From contig CAXXKO010000020.1 of NCBI GenBank assembly GCA_963666705.2, positions 1-51,539 of the forward strand: a stretch of 51,539 nt of DNA, read 5' to 3'. Source of the DNA: G963666705 sp963666705 (lineage in GTDB: Bacteria > Pseudomonadota > Alphaproteobacteria > CADEGL01). The notes beneath the pieces were generated by a model. It was not told the DNA's origin. It searched no databases and was given only the letters and a program-made list of their open reading frames with translations. This document shows positions 8,894 through 17,346 of the stretch, in pieces (within the stretch, counting starts at the first letter, position 1; the number at the start of each line of letters is the position of its first letter). The position numbers were made by a program, and so were the translations under genes.

Positions 8894-10206
8894 CACTGCT
8901 GTCCGGTTAACTGAGCGGTGCTGGCTTTGAGAGCCAGGATTTCTGCGGGGTTTGAAGCGAAAATGCATGGTGTCGATTTGAATTGGATGGAGCACTTTTC
9001 GGAGTTTCTCCGAGGAGATGCTCATGAACACCGGCAAGACCCTGTTCGCTCAGCTCATGGACTTCCTGCCATGGACTACTTTCACGCGGATCGTCGACCG
9101 GTATGGCGGCGATCACCGGGTCCGGACGCTTTCCTGCGCCGAGCAATACCGGTCCATGGCCTTCGCCCAGCTGACCTACCGGGAAAGCCTGCGCGACATC
9201 GAGACCTGCCTCTCGGTCCACGCATCGAAACTCTATCACATGGGCTTCCGCCAGCCGGTCCGGCGCTCGACGCTGGCCGATGCCAACGAAAGGCGCGACT
9301 GGCGTATCCATGCGGCGTTGGCCCAGCGGCTCATCACCCAGGCGAGGACGCTGTACGTCGACGAAGAACTGGGGTTGGACCTGACCAATACCGTCTACGC
9401 CCTGGACTCGACGACCATCGCTCTGTGCCTGTCGGTCTTTCCGTGGGCGCACTTCCGCACCACCAAGGCGGCGGTGAAGATGCACACGCTGCTCGACCTG
9501 CGGGGCAACATTCCGAGTTTTATCCACATCTCGGATGGCAAGCTGCACGACGTTCATGCCCTCGATATGCTCTTGCCGGAAGCCGGAGCCATCTACGTCG
9601 TGGATCGTGGCTACGTCGACTTTGCCCGCCTTTATGTGTTGCACCAAGCCGGGGCCTTCTTCGTCACGCGTGCCAAGTCGAACATCGATGCTCATCGCGT
9701 CTATTCGGCGCCGACGGATCGCTCGACCGGCATCATTTGCGACCAGACCATCTCCCTGGACGGCTTCTACACCCGTCAGGATTACCCCGAACTTCTGCGG
9801 CGCATCCGCTTCAAGGACCCCGAGTCCGGCAAGACGCTGGTCTTCATCACCAACAACTTCTCGCTTCCGGCCGCCACCATCTGCGCGCTCTACAAAAGCC
9901 GCTGGCAGGTGGAACTCTTCTTCAAGTGGATCAAGCAGCATCTTCGGATCAAGCAGTTCTACGGCACGTCGGAGAACGCGGTGAAGACGCAGATCTGGAT
10001 TGCCGTCTCGGTCTACGTCCTCGTCGCCATCGTCAAGAAGCGCCTCGACCTGGACGCCTCGCTCTACACTTTGTTACAGATCCTCTCGGTGACCCTCTTC
10101 GAGAAAATGCCCATACATCAAGCACTTGCGGGAGACGAAAACAGATGCAACGCTTCGCAAATAACCAACCAATTGAATTTATTCGATTTTTAACCGGACA
10201 CTAGTG
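8894..10206 (+). mobile_element. IS4-family insertion sequence, copy 1, 1313 bp
   Basis: The copy is bounded by near-perfect inverted ends (CACTGCTGTCCGGTTAA at the left, CACTAGTGTCCGGTTAA as the reverse complement of the right, 15 of 17 matching) and flanked on both sides by the 9-bp direct repeat ATGTTGAAT. It contains one full transposase gene. It is identical to copy 2 except for one base I can see (C at 9786, T at 11108). It interrupts hyuB. Confidence 0.95.
9024..10193 (+). CDS. IS4-family transposase (DUF4372 + DDE_Tnp_1), copy 1
   Basis: This 389-residue transposase has a DUF4372-like N-terminus (KTLFAQLMDFLPWTTF) and an IS4-type DDE domain: Asp in ALDSTTIAL, Asp in YVVDRGYVD, and the Y-R-E-K signature in YKSRWQVELFFKWIK, which is diagnostic of the IS4 family. 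I chose the ATG at 9024 because GAGGAG sits about 6 nt upstream; an ATG at 9018 would directly abut that site. The protein is full length with all catalytic residues. This copy has Pro where copy 2 has Ser, in the QDY[P/S]ELLRR segment. Confidence 0.94.
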   Translation: MNTGKTLFAQLMDFLPWTTFTRIVDRYGGDHRVRTLSCAEQYRSMAFAQLTYRESLRDIETCLSVHASKLYHMGFRQPVRRSTLADANERRDWRIHAALAQRLITQARTLYVDEELGLDLTNTVYALDSTTIALCLSVFPWAHFRTTKAAVKMHTLLDLRGNIPSFIHISDGKLHDVHALDMLLPEAGAIYVVDRGYVDFARLYVLHQAGAFFVTRAKSNIDAHRVYSAPTDRSTGIICDQTISLDGFYTRQDYPELLRRIRFKDPESGKTLVFITNNFSLPAATICALYKSRWQVELFFKWIKQHLRIKQFYGTSENAVKTQIWIAVSVYVLVAIVKKRLDLDASLYTLLQILSVTLFEKMPIHQALAGDENRCNASQITNQLNLFDF

Positions 10207-10215
10207 ATGTTGAAT
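10207..10215. repeat. 9-bp direct repeat (target duplication) separating the two IS4 copies
   Basis: ATGTTGAAT occurs three times, at 8885-8893, 10207-10215 and 11529-11537: left of copy 1, between the copies, and right of copy 2. It corresponds to codons Met-Leu-Asn of hyuB. The array is therefore repeat-IS-repeat-IS-repeat with an exact period of 1322 bp (1313 + 9). Confidence 0.95.
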
Positions 10216-11528
10216 CACTGCTGTCCGGTTAACTGAGCGGTGCTGGCTTTGAGAGCCAGGATTTCTGCGGGGTTTGAAGCGAAAATGCATGGTGTCGATT
10301 TGAATTGGATGGAGCACTTTTCGGAGTTTCTCCGAGGAGATGCTCATGAACACCGGCAAGACCCTGTTCGCTCAGCTCATGGACTTCCTGCCATGGACTA
10401 CTTTCACGCGGATCGTCGACCGGTATGGCGGCGATCACCGGGTCCGGACGCTTTCCTGCGCCGAGCAATACCGGTCCATGGCCTTCGCCCAGCTGACCTA
10501 CCGGGAAAGCCTGCGCGACATCGAGACCTGCCTCTCGGTCCACGCATCGAAACTCTATCACATGGGCTTCCGCCAGCCGGTCCGGCGCTCGACGCTGGCC
10601 GATGCCAACGAAAGGCGCGACTGGCGTATCCATGCGGCGTTGGCCCAGCGGCTCATCACCCAGGCGAGGACGCTGTACGTCGACGAAGAACTGGGGTTGG
10701 ACCTGACCAATACCGTCTACGCCCTGGACTCGACGACCATCGCTCTGTGCCTGTCGGTCTTTCCGTGGGCGCACTTCCGCACCACCAAGGCGGCGGTGAA
10801 GATGCACACGCTGCTCGACCTGCGGGGCAACATTCCGAGTTTTATCCACATCTCGGATGGCAAGCTGCACGACGTTCATGCCCTCGATATGCTCTTGCCG
10901 GAAGCCGGAGCCATCTACGTCGTGGATCGTGGCTACGTCGACTTTGCCCGCCTTTATGTGTTGCACCAAGCCGGGGCCTTCTTCGTCACGCGTGCCAAGT
11001 CGAACATCGATGCTCATCGCGTCTATTCGGCGCCGACGGATCGCTCGACCGGCATCATTTGCGACCAGACCATCTCCCTGGACGGCTTCTACACCCGTCA
11101 GGATTACTCCGAACTTCTGCGGCGCATCCGCTTCAAGGACCCCGAGTCCGGCAAGACGCTGGTCTTCATCACCAACAACTTCTCGCTTCCGGCCGCCACC
11201 ATCTGCGCGCTCTACAAAAGCCGCTGGCAGGTGGAACTCTTCTTCAAGTGGATCAAGCAGCATCTTCGGATCAAGCAGTTCTACGGCACGTCGGAGAACG
11301 CGGTGAAGACGCAGATCTGGATTGCCGTCTCGGTCTACGTCCTCGTCGCCATCGTCAAGAAGCGCCTCGACCTGGACGCCTCGCTCTACACTTTGTTACA
11401 GATCCTCTCGGTGACCCTCTTCGAGAAAATGCCCATACATCAAGCACTTGCGGGAGACGAAAACAGATGCAACGCTTCGCAAATAACCAACCAATTGAAT
11501 TTATTCGATTTTTAACCGGACACTAGTG
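10216..11528 (+). mobile_element. IS4-family insertion sequence, copy 2, 1313 bp
   Basis: This is the second tandem copy in the same orientation as copy 1, with the same terminal repeats and the same ATGTTGAAT on both sides. Near-identity between the copies points to a very recent duplication, by unequal exchange across the repeat, replication slippage or tandem transposition. A short-read assembly could easily collapse or invent such an array, so the copy number needs long reads. Confidence 0.93.
10346..11515 (+). CDS. IS4-family transposase (DUF4372 + DDE_Tnp_1), copy 2
   Basis: This 389-residue transposase is identical to copy 1 apart from one Pro-to-Ser change in the QDY[P/S]ELLRR segment (codon 11108-11110). 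The change lies between the second Asp and the Y-R-E-K signature, and all catalytic residues remain. It is probably active. Confidence 0.94.
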   Translation: MNTGKTLFAQLMDFLPWTTFTRIVDRYGGDHRVRTLSCAEQYRSMAFAQLTYRESLRDIETCLSVHASKLYHMGFRQPVRRSTLADANERRDWRIHAALAQRLITQARTLYVDEELGLDLTNTVYALDSTTIALCLSVFPWAHFRTTKAAVKMHTLLDLRGNIPSFIHISDGKLHDVHALDMLLPEAGAIYVVDRGYVDFARLYVLHQAGAFFVTRAKSNIDAHRVYSAPTDRSTGIICDQTISLDGFYTRQDYSELLRRIRFKDPESGKTLVFITNNFSLPAATICALYKSRWQVELFFKWIKQHLRIKQFYGTSENAVKTQIWIAVSVYVLVAIVKKRLDLDASLYTLLQILSVTLFEKMPIHQALAGDENRCNASQITNQLNLFDF

Positions 11529-11537
11529 ATGTTGAAT

Positions 11538-12953
11538 AGATTTCCGCCGGAAACGCTGCGCCCAGGCGACGTCATCGCGACCAACGATGCCTGGATCGGT
11601 ACCGGCCACCTGTTCGACATCAACGTCATGCGACCGGTCTTCCGCAGCGACCGCATCGTCGGCTACTCGATGAGCATCACCCACCTGCCCGATATCGGCG
11701 GTGTCGGGCTCAGCGCTGTGGCGACCGACATCTTCCTTGAAGGGCTGCGCCTGCCGATCTGCAAGCTGGTCCGCGAGGGAGAGATCGATGACTTCATCCT
11801 CGACCTGTTCCGTATGAACTCTCGAGTGCCCGACCAGACCATCGGCGACATCATGGCCAACCTGACCGCCAACGAGGTCGGGGGCCGTCACCTCCTCGAG
11901 TTCATGGACGAGTACGGGCTCGACGATCTGATGCCGCTGAGCCGCGTCATCCGCAACCAGACCGAAAGCGCCATGCGGGAGAAAATTCGTGCCTGGCGTG
12001 ACGGCATCTATGTCTACGAGGCGGATCTGGAGGGTGTCGATGAGCCGTTTACGATGGTTTGCACTGTCACCGTCGCCGGCGACGGTGTGGTGATCGACTT
12101 CGATGGTACCAGCGGCTCCGTCCCGCACGGCATCAACGTGCCGTTCTGCTTCACGCGCGCGATGGCCAACTACGCCATCAAGTGCCTGACCGTACCCGGC
12201 ATTCCCAACAATGAGGGTGCCATCGCCCCCATCACTATCACCGCGCCGGAGGGGTGCATCGTCAATACGCTTCCCCCATCGCCCACCGGTGGCCGGCATT
12301 TAGTCGGCCATTTCGTCACGCCTGCCGTGTTCAATGCGCTTGCGGGAGCCGTCCCATCCATGGTTCAGGCCGACTGTGGCATGATGACCGACTTCATCGT
12401 TCGGGGCATTCATCGAAACCGGCGCCAATTTGCGACCATGTATTCAGCTGCGGGCGGCTTCGGCGCGTTACAGAACCACGACGGCAGGGCAACCGCGCCG
12501 GGTCCAAGCAATATGGCCGTCGTACCGGTGGAAGTCTGGGAGAACCTGACCTCGATGACCATCAAGCGAAAGAACCTGCTCATCGACTCAGGGGGACCAG
12601 GCGCCAGCCGCGGCGGCCTGGGACAGGAGACCATATTACGCAACGATACCGGCAATCCGATGACGATATTCACCATGTCCTACCGCACCGAGTACCCCGC
12701 CCGTGGCCTGCTAGGCGGGAAGGACGGCAGGTTGCGGCAGAACAAGATCAATGGTGAGACGGTCCACCCGAAGAGTCAGTTCACAATCCAGCCCGGTGAC
12801 GAAGTCAGCTTAATCGAGGCAGGCGGCGGCGGTTTCGGCGAGCCGACCGCGCGGGCGCATGACCTGGTCCTGCGAGACGTCCGGAACCGCTTTGTCAGCC
12901 TGGAAAGTGCGAAGCGCGACTACGGTGTCGAGATCGAGGCGGAGGGGCATTAA
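11538..12953 (+). pseudogene. hyuB: Hydantoinase B subunit, C-terminal fragment (split by IS)
   Basis: This is the remaining 471 codons of the HyuB-type subunit. Conserved blocks include PGDVIATNDAWIGTGHLFDI (a likely metal-site region), NLTANEVGGRHLLEF, DFDGTSGSVPHGINVP, and a C-terminal glycine-rich end EAGGGGFGEPTARAHDLVLRDV. The target duplication happens to supply an in-frame ATG at 11529, so a truncated protein could be made from an IS-borne or readthrough transcript, but it would lack the N-terminal 78 residues. No other lesion is visible in this part, consistent with a recent insertion. Confidence 0.93.
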
Positions 12954-12955
12954 GC

Positions 12956-13213
12956 TTGCTTCGCAGAGGGTTCAAGTCCCAATGTGAAAGGCGTTCGACT
13001 GAACTCAGAAAGCGCCTGGGTCTAGGTACCACAAGCCCGCTATTGGCGAAGGAACTCGCTAAACACGTTGGCGGAACCGTGTGGAGCGCATCTGAGATTG
13101 AAGGCCTCATCGAAGAGGACCTGAATCAGCTAACCAAGTACGATGGAGATAGCTGGTCAGCCTCCCTGCTACGCCCTCGCGAGGTGTTCAACAGGAAGTA
13201 TCAGCGCTTCTGA
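12956..13213 (+). pseudogene. ImmA/IrrE-type metallopeptidase, N-terminal remnant
   Basis: The 85-residue reading frame from a TTG codon 2 bp after the hyuB stop resembles the N-terminal part of ImmA/IrrE peptidases: RGFKSQCERRSTELRKRLGL, a PLLAKELAKHVGG segment and a DGDSWSASL segment. The HExxH zinc-peptidase domain that should follow is absent; the frame ends after RKYQRF. Such proteins usually cleave a partner repressor in phages, conjugative elements or toxin-antitoxin pairs, so this is probably what is left of a lost mobile element. The recognition is from memory of family consensus, and the true start may have been lost. Confidence 0.5.
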
Positions 13214-13601
13214 CGGCGATGCCAAGGACACGCGCGGGCAGGGAGTGGGGGAGATGGAGGAGGGCAGTGGCTTGAGGTAGCGCTAAAGCGTGATCTCCAC
13301 TTTTCCGATATTCACCAACATCACCGGGATGGCCATATCGTCACTCAACGATCTTCACGTTGATGCCGCCGCTGTATTCGCGCTTGTCAGTGAGCATACC
13401 GAGGTGCATTCCGAGTTGTGTCCACGCTGACACGCGAGCACCGTGGCTCGCGCCTTCGCTTCGCGGGTGGCTTCCCGACGAAGCCCCCGGCGTCGCCGCA
13501 TCGCCCCTCATCTCTCCCACAATGTCACCGCGCCGCTTTGTTGTGATCGGCCGCGCGCGGTCATATAGTGCCGGTCACCGTTGGGACGAGGGAGAATCGC
13601 C
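13214..13601. other. Gene-poor stretch with mobile-element debris
   Basis: There is no intact gene here. On the minus strand a short open stretch at 13341-13433 reads SAWTQLGMHLGMLTDKREY and ends in a stop; it resembles the C-terminus of phage terminase small subunits. A 17-codon minus-strand frame lies next to it at 13283-13336. Both are too short to call genes. The right end holds the ribosome binding site (GAGGGAGAA) of the molybdenum enzyme gene, so its promoter is probably in the last 150 bp, but no clear -10/-35 pair is seen. Confidence 0.4.
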
Positions 13602-15863
13602 ATGCCGCTCGATGCGAACGACACTCAAGCGAAACGCCGGTTCACCCAGGTCGGAACCCGCCCCTTGCGGCCCGACGGCGCCGACAAGGTGACGGGCCGC
13701 GCGCGCTTCGGTGCCGACACCACCGCGCCCGGCATGCTGGTGGGCAAGGTGCTGCGCAGCCCGCACCCCCACGCCCGCATCCGCGCCATCGATACCGCGA
13801 AGGCCGAGGCGCTGGACGGCGTCCACGCGGTCGTCACGCGCGACGATTTCGCCGCCCGCGACGACGCCCACGCCGATACCCTTTACAACGTCATGGCCCG
13901 CGAGAAGGCGCTCTACGAGGGCCATGCGGTCGCCGCCGTCGCCGCCACCAGCGCGTCGGCCGCGCGGGCGGCGCTCGCCCTCATCGCGGTCGATTACGAG
14001 GTGCTGCCCCACGTCACCGATGTCGACGAGGCCATGGGCGACGATGCCCCCGTCCTGCACGAGGGCATGTTCACGAGCGGCGTGGACCCGGCGCCCACCA
14101 AGCCGTCCAACGTCGCCGGGCGGTGCGAGTTCGGCCACGGCGATGTGGCCGCGGGCTTCGCCCAGGCGGACGTGATCGTCGAGCGCTCGTTCAAGACCGA
14201 GGCCACGCACCAGAGCTATATCGAGCCGCACGCCTGCCTCGCCAGCGTCGGCCCGGACGGGCAGGGCGAGCTGTGGGTCTGCACCCAGGGTCATTTCATG
14301 GTGCGCGACACCTGCGCCGCGCTGCTCGGCATGGATGTCTCCAAGCTCCGCGTCACGGCATCTGAGATCGGCGGCGGCTTCGGCGGCAAGACCACCGTGT
14401 TCCTCGAGCCCGTGGCGCTCGCCCTCTCGCGCAAGGCGGGCCTGCCGGTCAAGATGGTCATGAGCCGGGACGAGGTCTTCCGCGCCACCGGCCCCACCTC
14501 CAGCACCAGCATGTGGGTCAAGATCGGCGCCACCAACGATGGGCGCATCACCGCCGCGGAGGCCGAGCTCCGGTTCCAGGGCGGCGCCTTCGCCGGCTCG
14601 CCGGTCCAGATGGGGGCCATGACCGCCTTCGCCTGCTACGACCTCGAGCACGTCAAGTCGGTCGGCTACGACGTCGTCACCAACCGGCCCAAGCAGGCCG
14701 CCTACCGGGCGCCCGGCGCACCCATGTCGGCCTTCGCCGTCGAGAGCGTCGTCCAGGAGATCGCCGGGCGCATCGGCATGGACCCGATCGAGCTGCGCCT
14801 GAAGAACGCCGCCAAGGAGGGCACCAGGGCGTCCCACGGCCCGACCTTCGGGCCCATCGGCCTCATCGAGACCCTGGAGGCGGCCAAGGCGCACCCCAAC
14901 TACGCCGCATCCCTCGGTGAGAACCAGGGCCGCGGCGTCGCCAGCGCCTTCTGGTTCAATTTCGGTGGCCAGACCTCCGTCTCGCTCAACATCAACATCG
15001 ACGGCACCGTGGCCCTCGTGGTCGGGACACCCGACATCGGCGGCTCGCGCGCGTCCATGTGCCTGATGGCGGCCGAGGAGCTGGGCATCGACTACAGCCG
15101 GGTGAGCGCCACCGTCGCCGATACCAGCTCCCTCGGCTACAACGACGTGTCCGACGGCAGCCGCGTCACCTTCGCCACCGGCATGGCGACGATCAACGCC
15201 GCCCGCGACGCCGTCCGCAAGCTCAGCGCGCGGGCCGCGCGGACCTGGGACATCCCCGAGGACGCCGTGGTCTGGGAAGGTGGCTGCGCCAAGCCCTCGG
15301 GCCCCAACGCGGGCGAGTTCGAGCCCCTCTCGCTCGCGGCGCTGGCGGCCACGGCGGGCAATACGGGCGGGCCCATCGCCGGCCATCATGAATACGCCGC
15401 CGAGAACGCGGGGCCGAGCTTCGCCACCCATATCGTCGATGTCGAGGTCGACCCCGAGACGGGCTTCACCTCCGTCCTGCGCTACCTGGTGGCGCAGGAC
15501 GCGGGCAAGGCCATCCACCCGAGCTACGTCGAGGGCCAGCTCCAGGGCGGCGCCGCGCAGGGCGTGGGCTGGGCGCTCAACGAGGCCTACGTCTACGGCG
15601 CCGACGGCAAGATGCAGAACGCGGGCTTCCTCGACTACCGGCTGCCGGTCGCGTCCGACCTGCCGATGATCGACACGATCCTCGTCGAGGTGCCCAATCC
15701 CGGCCATCCCTACGGCGTGCGCGGCGTCGGCGAGACTTCGATCGTCCCGCCGCTCGCCGCCGTCGCCAACGCGGTCTCGGCGGCGGCCGGCGTGCGCTTG
15801 ACGGAGCTCCCCATGTCGCCGCCCAATATCGTCGCCGCGCTCAATGGCGGGGGCGACGACTGA
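13602..15863 (+). CDS. Xanthine dehydrogenase/aldehyde oxidase-family molybdopterin-binding large subunit
   Basis: The 753-residue protein is the Mo-cofactor subunit of a molybdenum hydroxylase (XdhB/CoxL/aldehyde-oxidase type). An N-terminal a/b-hammerhead domain (RPLRPDGADKVTGRARFGAD) precedes the two cofactor domains, with the Mo-binding loop GGGFGGK near residue 257, AYRAPGAPMSAFAVE in the middle, and the catalytic-Glu motif GVGETS near residue 709. The CO-dehydrogenase motif AYxCSFR is absent (AYRAPG instead), so CO is not the substrate. I chose the ATG at 13602 for its GAGGGAGAA site. The FAD and 2Fe-2S subunits that normally sit beside it are not in the window; a MoaD-like gene follows after 14 bp. 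Substrate is unknown; an N-heterocycle or aldehyde is likely. Confidence 0.92.
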   Translation: MPLDANDTQAKRRFTQVGTRPLRPDGADKVTGRARFGADTTAPGMLVGKVLRSPHPHARIRAIDTAKAEALDGVHAVVTRDDFAARDDAHADTLYNVMAREKALYEGHAVAAVAATSASAARAALALIAVDYEVLPHVTDVDEAMGDDAPVLHEGMFTSGVDPAPTKPSNVAGRCEFGHGDVAAGFAQADVIVERSFKTEATHQSYIEPHACLASVGPDGQGELWVCTQGHFMVRDTCAALLGMDVSKLRVTASEIGGGFGGKTTVFLEPVALALSRKAGLPVKMVMSRDEVFRATGPTSSTSMWVKIGATNDGRITAAEAELRFQGGAFAGSPVQMGAMTAFACYDLEHVKSVGYDVVTNRPKQAAYRAPGAPMSAFAVESVVQEIAGRIGMDPIELRLKNAAKEGTRASHGPTFGPIGLIETLEAAKAHPNYAASLGENQGRGVASAFWFNFGGQTSVSLNINIDGTVALVVGTPDIGGSRASMCLMAAEELGIDYSRVSATVADTSSLGYNDVSDGSRVTFATGMATINAARDAVRKLSARAARTWDIPEDAVVWEGGCAKPSGPNAGEFEPLSLAALAATAGNTGGPIAGHHEYAAENAGPSFATHIVDVEVDPETGFTSVLRYLVAQDAGKAIHPSYVEGQLQGGAAQGVGWALNEAYVYGADGKMQNAGFLDYRLPVASDLPMIDTILVEVPNPGHPYGVRGVGETSIVPPLAAVANAVSAAAGVRLTELPMSPPNIVAALNGGGDD

Positions 15864-15877
15864 CGGAGACAGGCCCC

Positions 15878-16123
15878 GTGGCCCGGGTCGTGCTCTCGGC
15901 GACGCTCAAACCCTATACCGGCGGGCGGGGCGAGGTCGAGGTGGACGCGGCCGACATCCGCCAGATGCTCACCGCCCTCGGCGCGGCGTACCCGAAGCTC
16001 AAGCCCATCCTCGACCAGGGCGTCGCCGTCGCCGTCGATGGCGAGATCTACCGCGACGCCTGGTTCCAGCCCATCCGGCCCGACAGCGAGGTGCATATCC
16101 TGCCGCGCCTCGCCGGCGGGTAG
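15878..16123 (+). CDS. MoaD/ThiS-family ubiquitin-like sulfur-carrier protein
   Basis: This 81-residue protein has a beta-grasp pattern and the diagnostic C-terminal Gly-Gly (RLAGG), the residue that is adenylated and thiocarboxylated in MoaD. Segments VEVDAADIRQMLTALGAAYP and VAVAVDGEIY match the family. It starts at GTG, 14 bp after the molybdenum enzyme gene, so the pair is probably co-transcribed. The parsimonious role is sulfur donation for molybdopterin synthesis or for sulfuration tied to this enzyme. A dedicated carrier next to one molybdenum enzyme gene, without MoaE, is unusual. Confidence 0.8.
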   Translation: MARVVLSATLKPYTGGRGEVEVDAADIRQMLTALGAAYPKLKPILDQGVAVAVDGEIYRDAWFQPIRPDSEVHILPRLAGG

Positions 16124-16506
16124 GGCGTTTCCCGCTGGCGCGGAATCGGCGCCGGCCAGTGCCCGAATATGTCAAGAATTGTCAAGGTGTGGCGCAACGA
16201 AAACTAATGAAATCAATGAGTTAGAAGAACAGGACTTGAACCTTGACAAACCTTGACCATTGCACCGCCGCGCCGCGGGCATCTGCATAAATGGGGATCG
16301 CATCCTAGTTGGTCAAGGAATAATTCAGGTGCCCGGCGATGGGCGCGCGCGGCCCCCCGCTCGCCCAAACCCGTAACCGCCCACCAAACCGGGGCAACTC
16401 CACTTCTTGGACCGACAGCGCGACCCTAGATTGCGCATCCGTGAGGGCCTCGACCCGCAATTGGCGCTATAATGAGCGCGGCGGCAACGATTCGAGGTGC
16501 GGACCC
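16124..16506. other. Intergenic region with repeated TGTCAAGG-type motifs
   Basis: No gene is supported in these 383 bp. The middle (about 16170-16320) is clearly richer in A+T than its surroundings and carries the inverted motif cluster described separately. The last 45 bp contain TATAAT at 16468-16473, a possible -10 for the following hydrolase gene, though no convincing -35 is at the right spacing. Confidence 0.5.
16170..16258. repeat. Inverted pair of double TGTCAAG motifs
   Basis: TGTCAAGAATTGTCAAGG at 16170-16187 is mirrored by CCTTGACAAACCTTGACC at 16241-16258, so two tandem CAAG-type hexamers face two others across about 53 bp of A+T-rich DNA. A further GGTCAAGG lies at 16311-16318. 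This could be a protein-binding array or the end of a lost element; no function is assigned. Confidence 0.5.
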
Positions 16507-17346
16507 ATGCGCGATTTCTTAGTCCAGCTCAGTGCCCGCGTGCTCCTGCTGTCGGCCCTGGCCGCCTCGGCCTCGGTCGCCACGGGCGGGCACGCCGGGG
16601 CAGCGGAGGTGCTGTGGTACGGCCATGCCGCGGTCAAGATCACCACGCCGGGCGGCAAGGTGATCGTGATCGATCCCTTCATCACCAAGAACCCCAAGAC
16701 GCCCGAGGCGCTCAAGGATCTCGCCGGGATGGGCGCGGTCGACCTCATCCTCCTGACCCACGGCCATGGCGACCATATCGGCGACGCGCCGGCGCTCGCG
16801 CAACTGACCGGGGCCAAGGTGGCGCTCAACGCGGATTTGGGGCAAACGCTCGCCGCCCTCGGCTGGATCGACATGAAGCAGATGATCCGCTTCAACAAGA
16901 GCGGCCCGATCGAGCCCCTGGGCGACGGTATCACCATCACCATGGTCCATGCCGAGCACAGCTCCGAGGTGCGCGCCACGGACGAAGAGACGGGTGCCGT
17001 GACCATGCACCCGGGCGGCGAGCCCTGCGGCTATGTGATCGAGCTCGAGGACGGCTACACGATCTATCACGCCGGCGATACGGGCGTCTTCGGCGACATG
17101 GCCTTCATCGGCGCCTACTACCAGCCCGACCTCGCCCTCCTGCCGATCGGCGGGCACTTCACCATGGACCCGGCCCACGCCGCCTATGCGGCCCGGAACC
17201 TCCTCAAGGTGGAGACGATCGTGCCCATCCATTACGGCACCTTCCCGCCGCTCAAGGGCACGCCCGAGGAGCTCGTCGCAGCACTCGGCGACTCCCCCGC
17301 CGCCAAGGTCGTCGTCCTCGCCCCCGGCGAAGCGCTCGCGTTCTAG
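16507..17346 (+). CDS. Exported UPF0173-type metal-dependent hydrolase (metallo-beta-lactamase fold)
   Basis: The 279-residue protein has an N-terminal signal peptide (hydrophobic VLLLSALAASASVA, likely cleavage near HAGAA) followed by a single MBL-fold domain. Zinc ligands are visible: HGHGDHIGD, a His in the HAEHSS region, Asp in YHAGDTGVFGDM, and a late His in IPIHYGTFP. The order matches UPF0173 proteins, but these are usually cytoplasmic and about 230 residues long, so the signal peptide is a notable addition. The substrate is unknown. Its TAG stop (17344-17346) is formed by the first bases of the foldback element that follows, so the original C-terminus may have been altered by one or a few residues. 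Confidence 0.85.
   Translation: MRDFLVQLSARVLLLSALAASASVATGGHAGAAEVLWYGHAAVKITTPGGKVIVIDPFITKNPKTPEALKDLAGMGAVDLILLTHGHGDHIGDAPALAQLTGAKVALNADLGQTLAALGWIDMKQMIRFNKSGPIEPLGDGITITMVHAEHSSEVRATDEETGAVTMHPGGEPCGYVIELEDGYTIYHAGDTGVFGDMAFIGAYYQPDLALLPIGGHFTMDPAHAAYAARNLLKVETIVPIHYGTFPPLKGTPEELVAALGDSPAAKVVVLAPGEALAF

Noticed and set aside
8894..11528. Composite transposon formed by two IS4 copies
   Set aside because: There is no cargo: only the 9-bp target repeat lies between the copies.
13283..13336. 17-codon minus-strand frame (MAIPVMLVNIG...)
   Set aside because: It is too short and has no recognisable relative; noted only as part of the debris region.
13575..15707. 710-codon minus-strand open frame opposite the molybdenum enzyme
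   Set aside because: It is the antisense shadow of a well-conserved gene with GC-biased codons, with no motif and no ribosome binding site.
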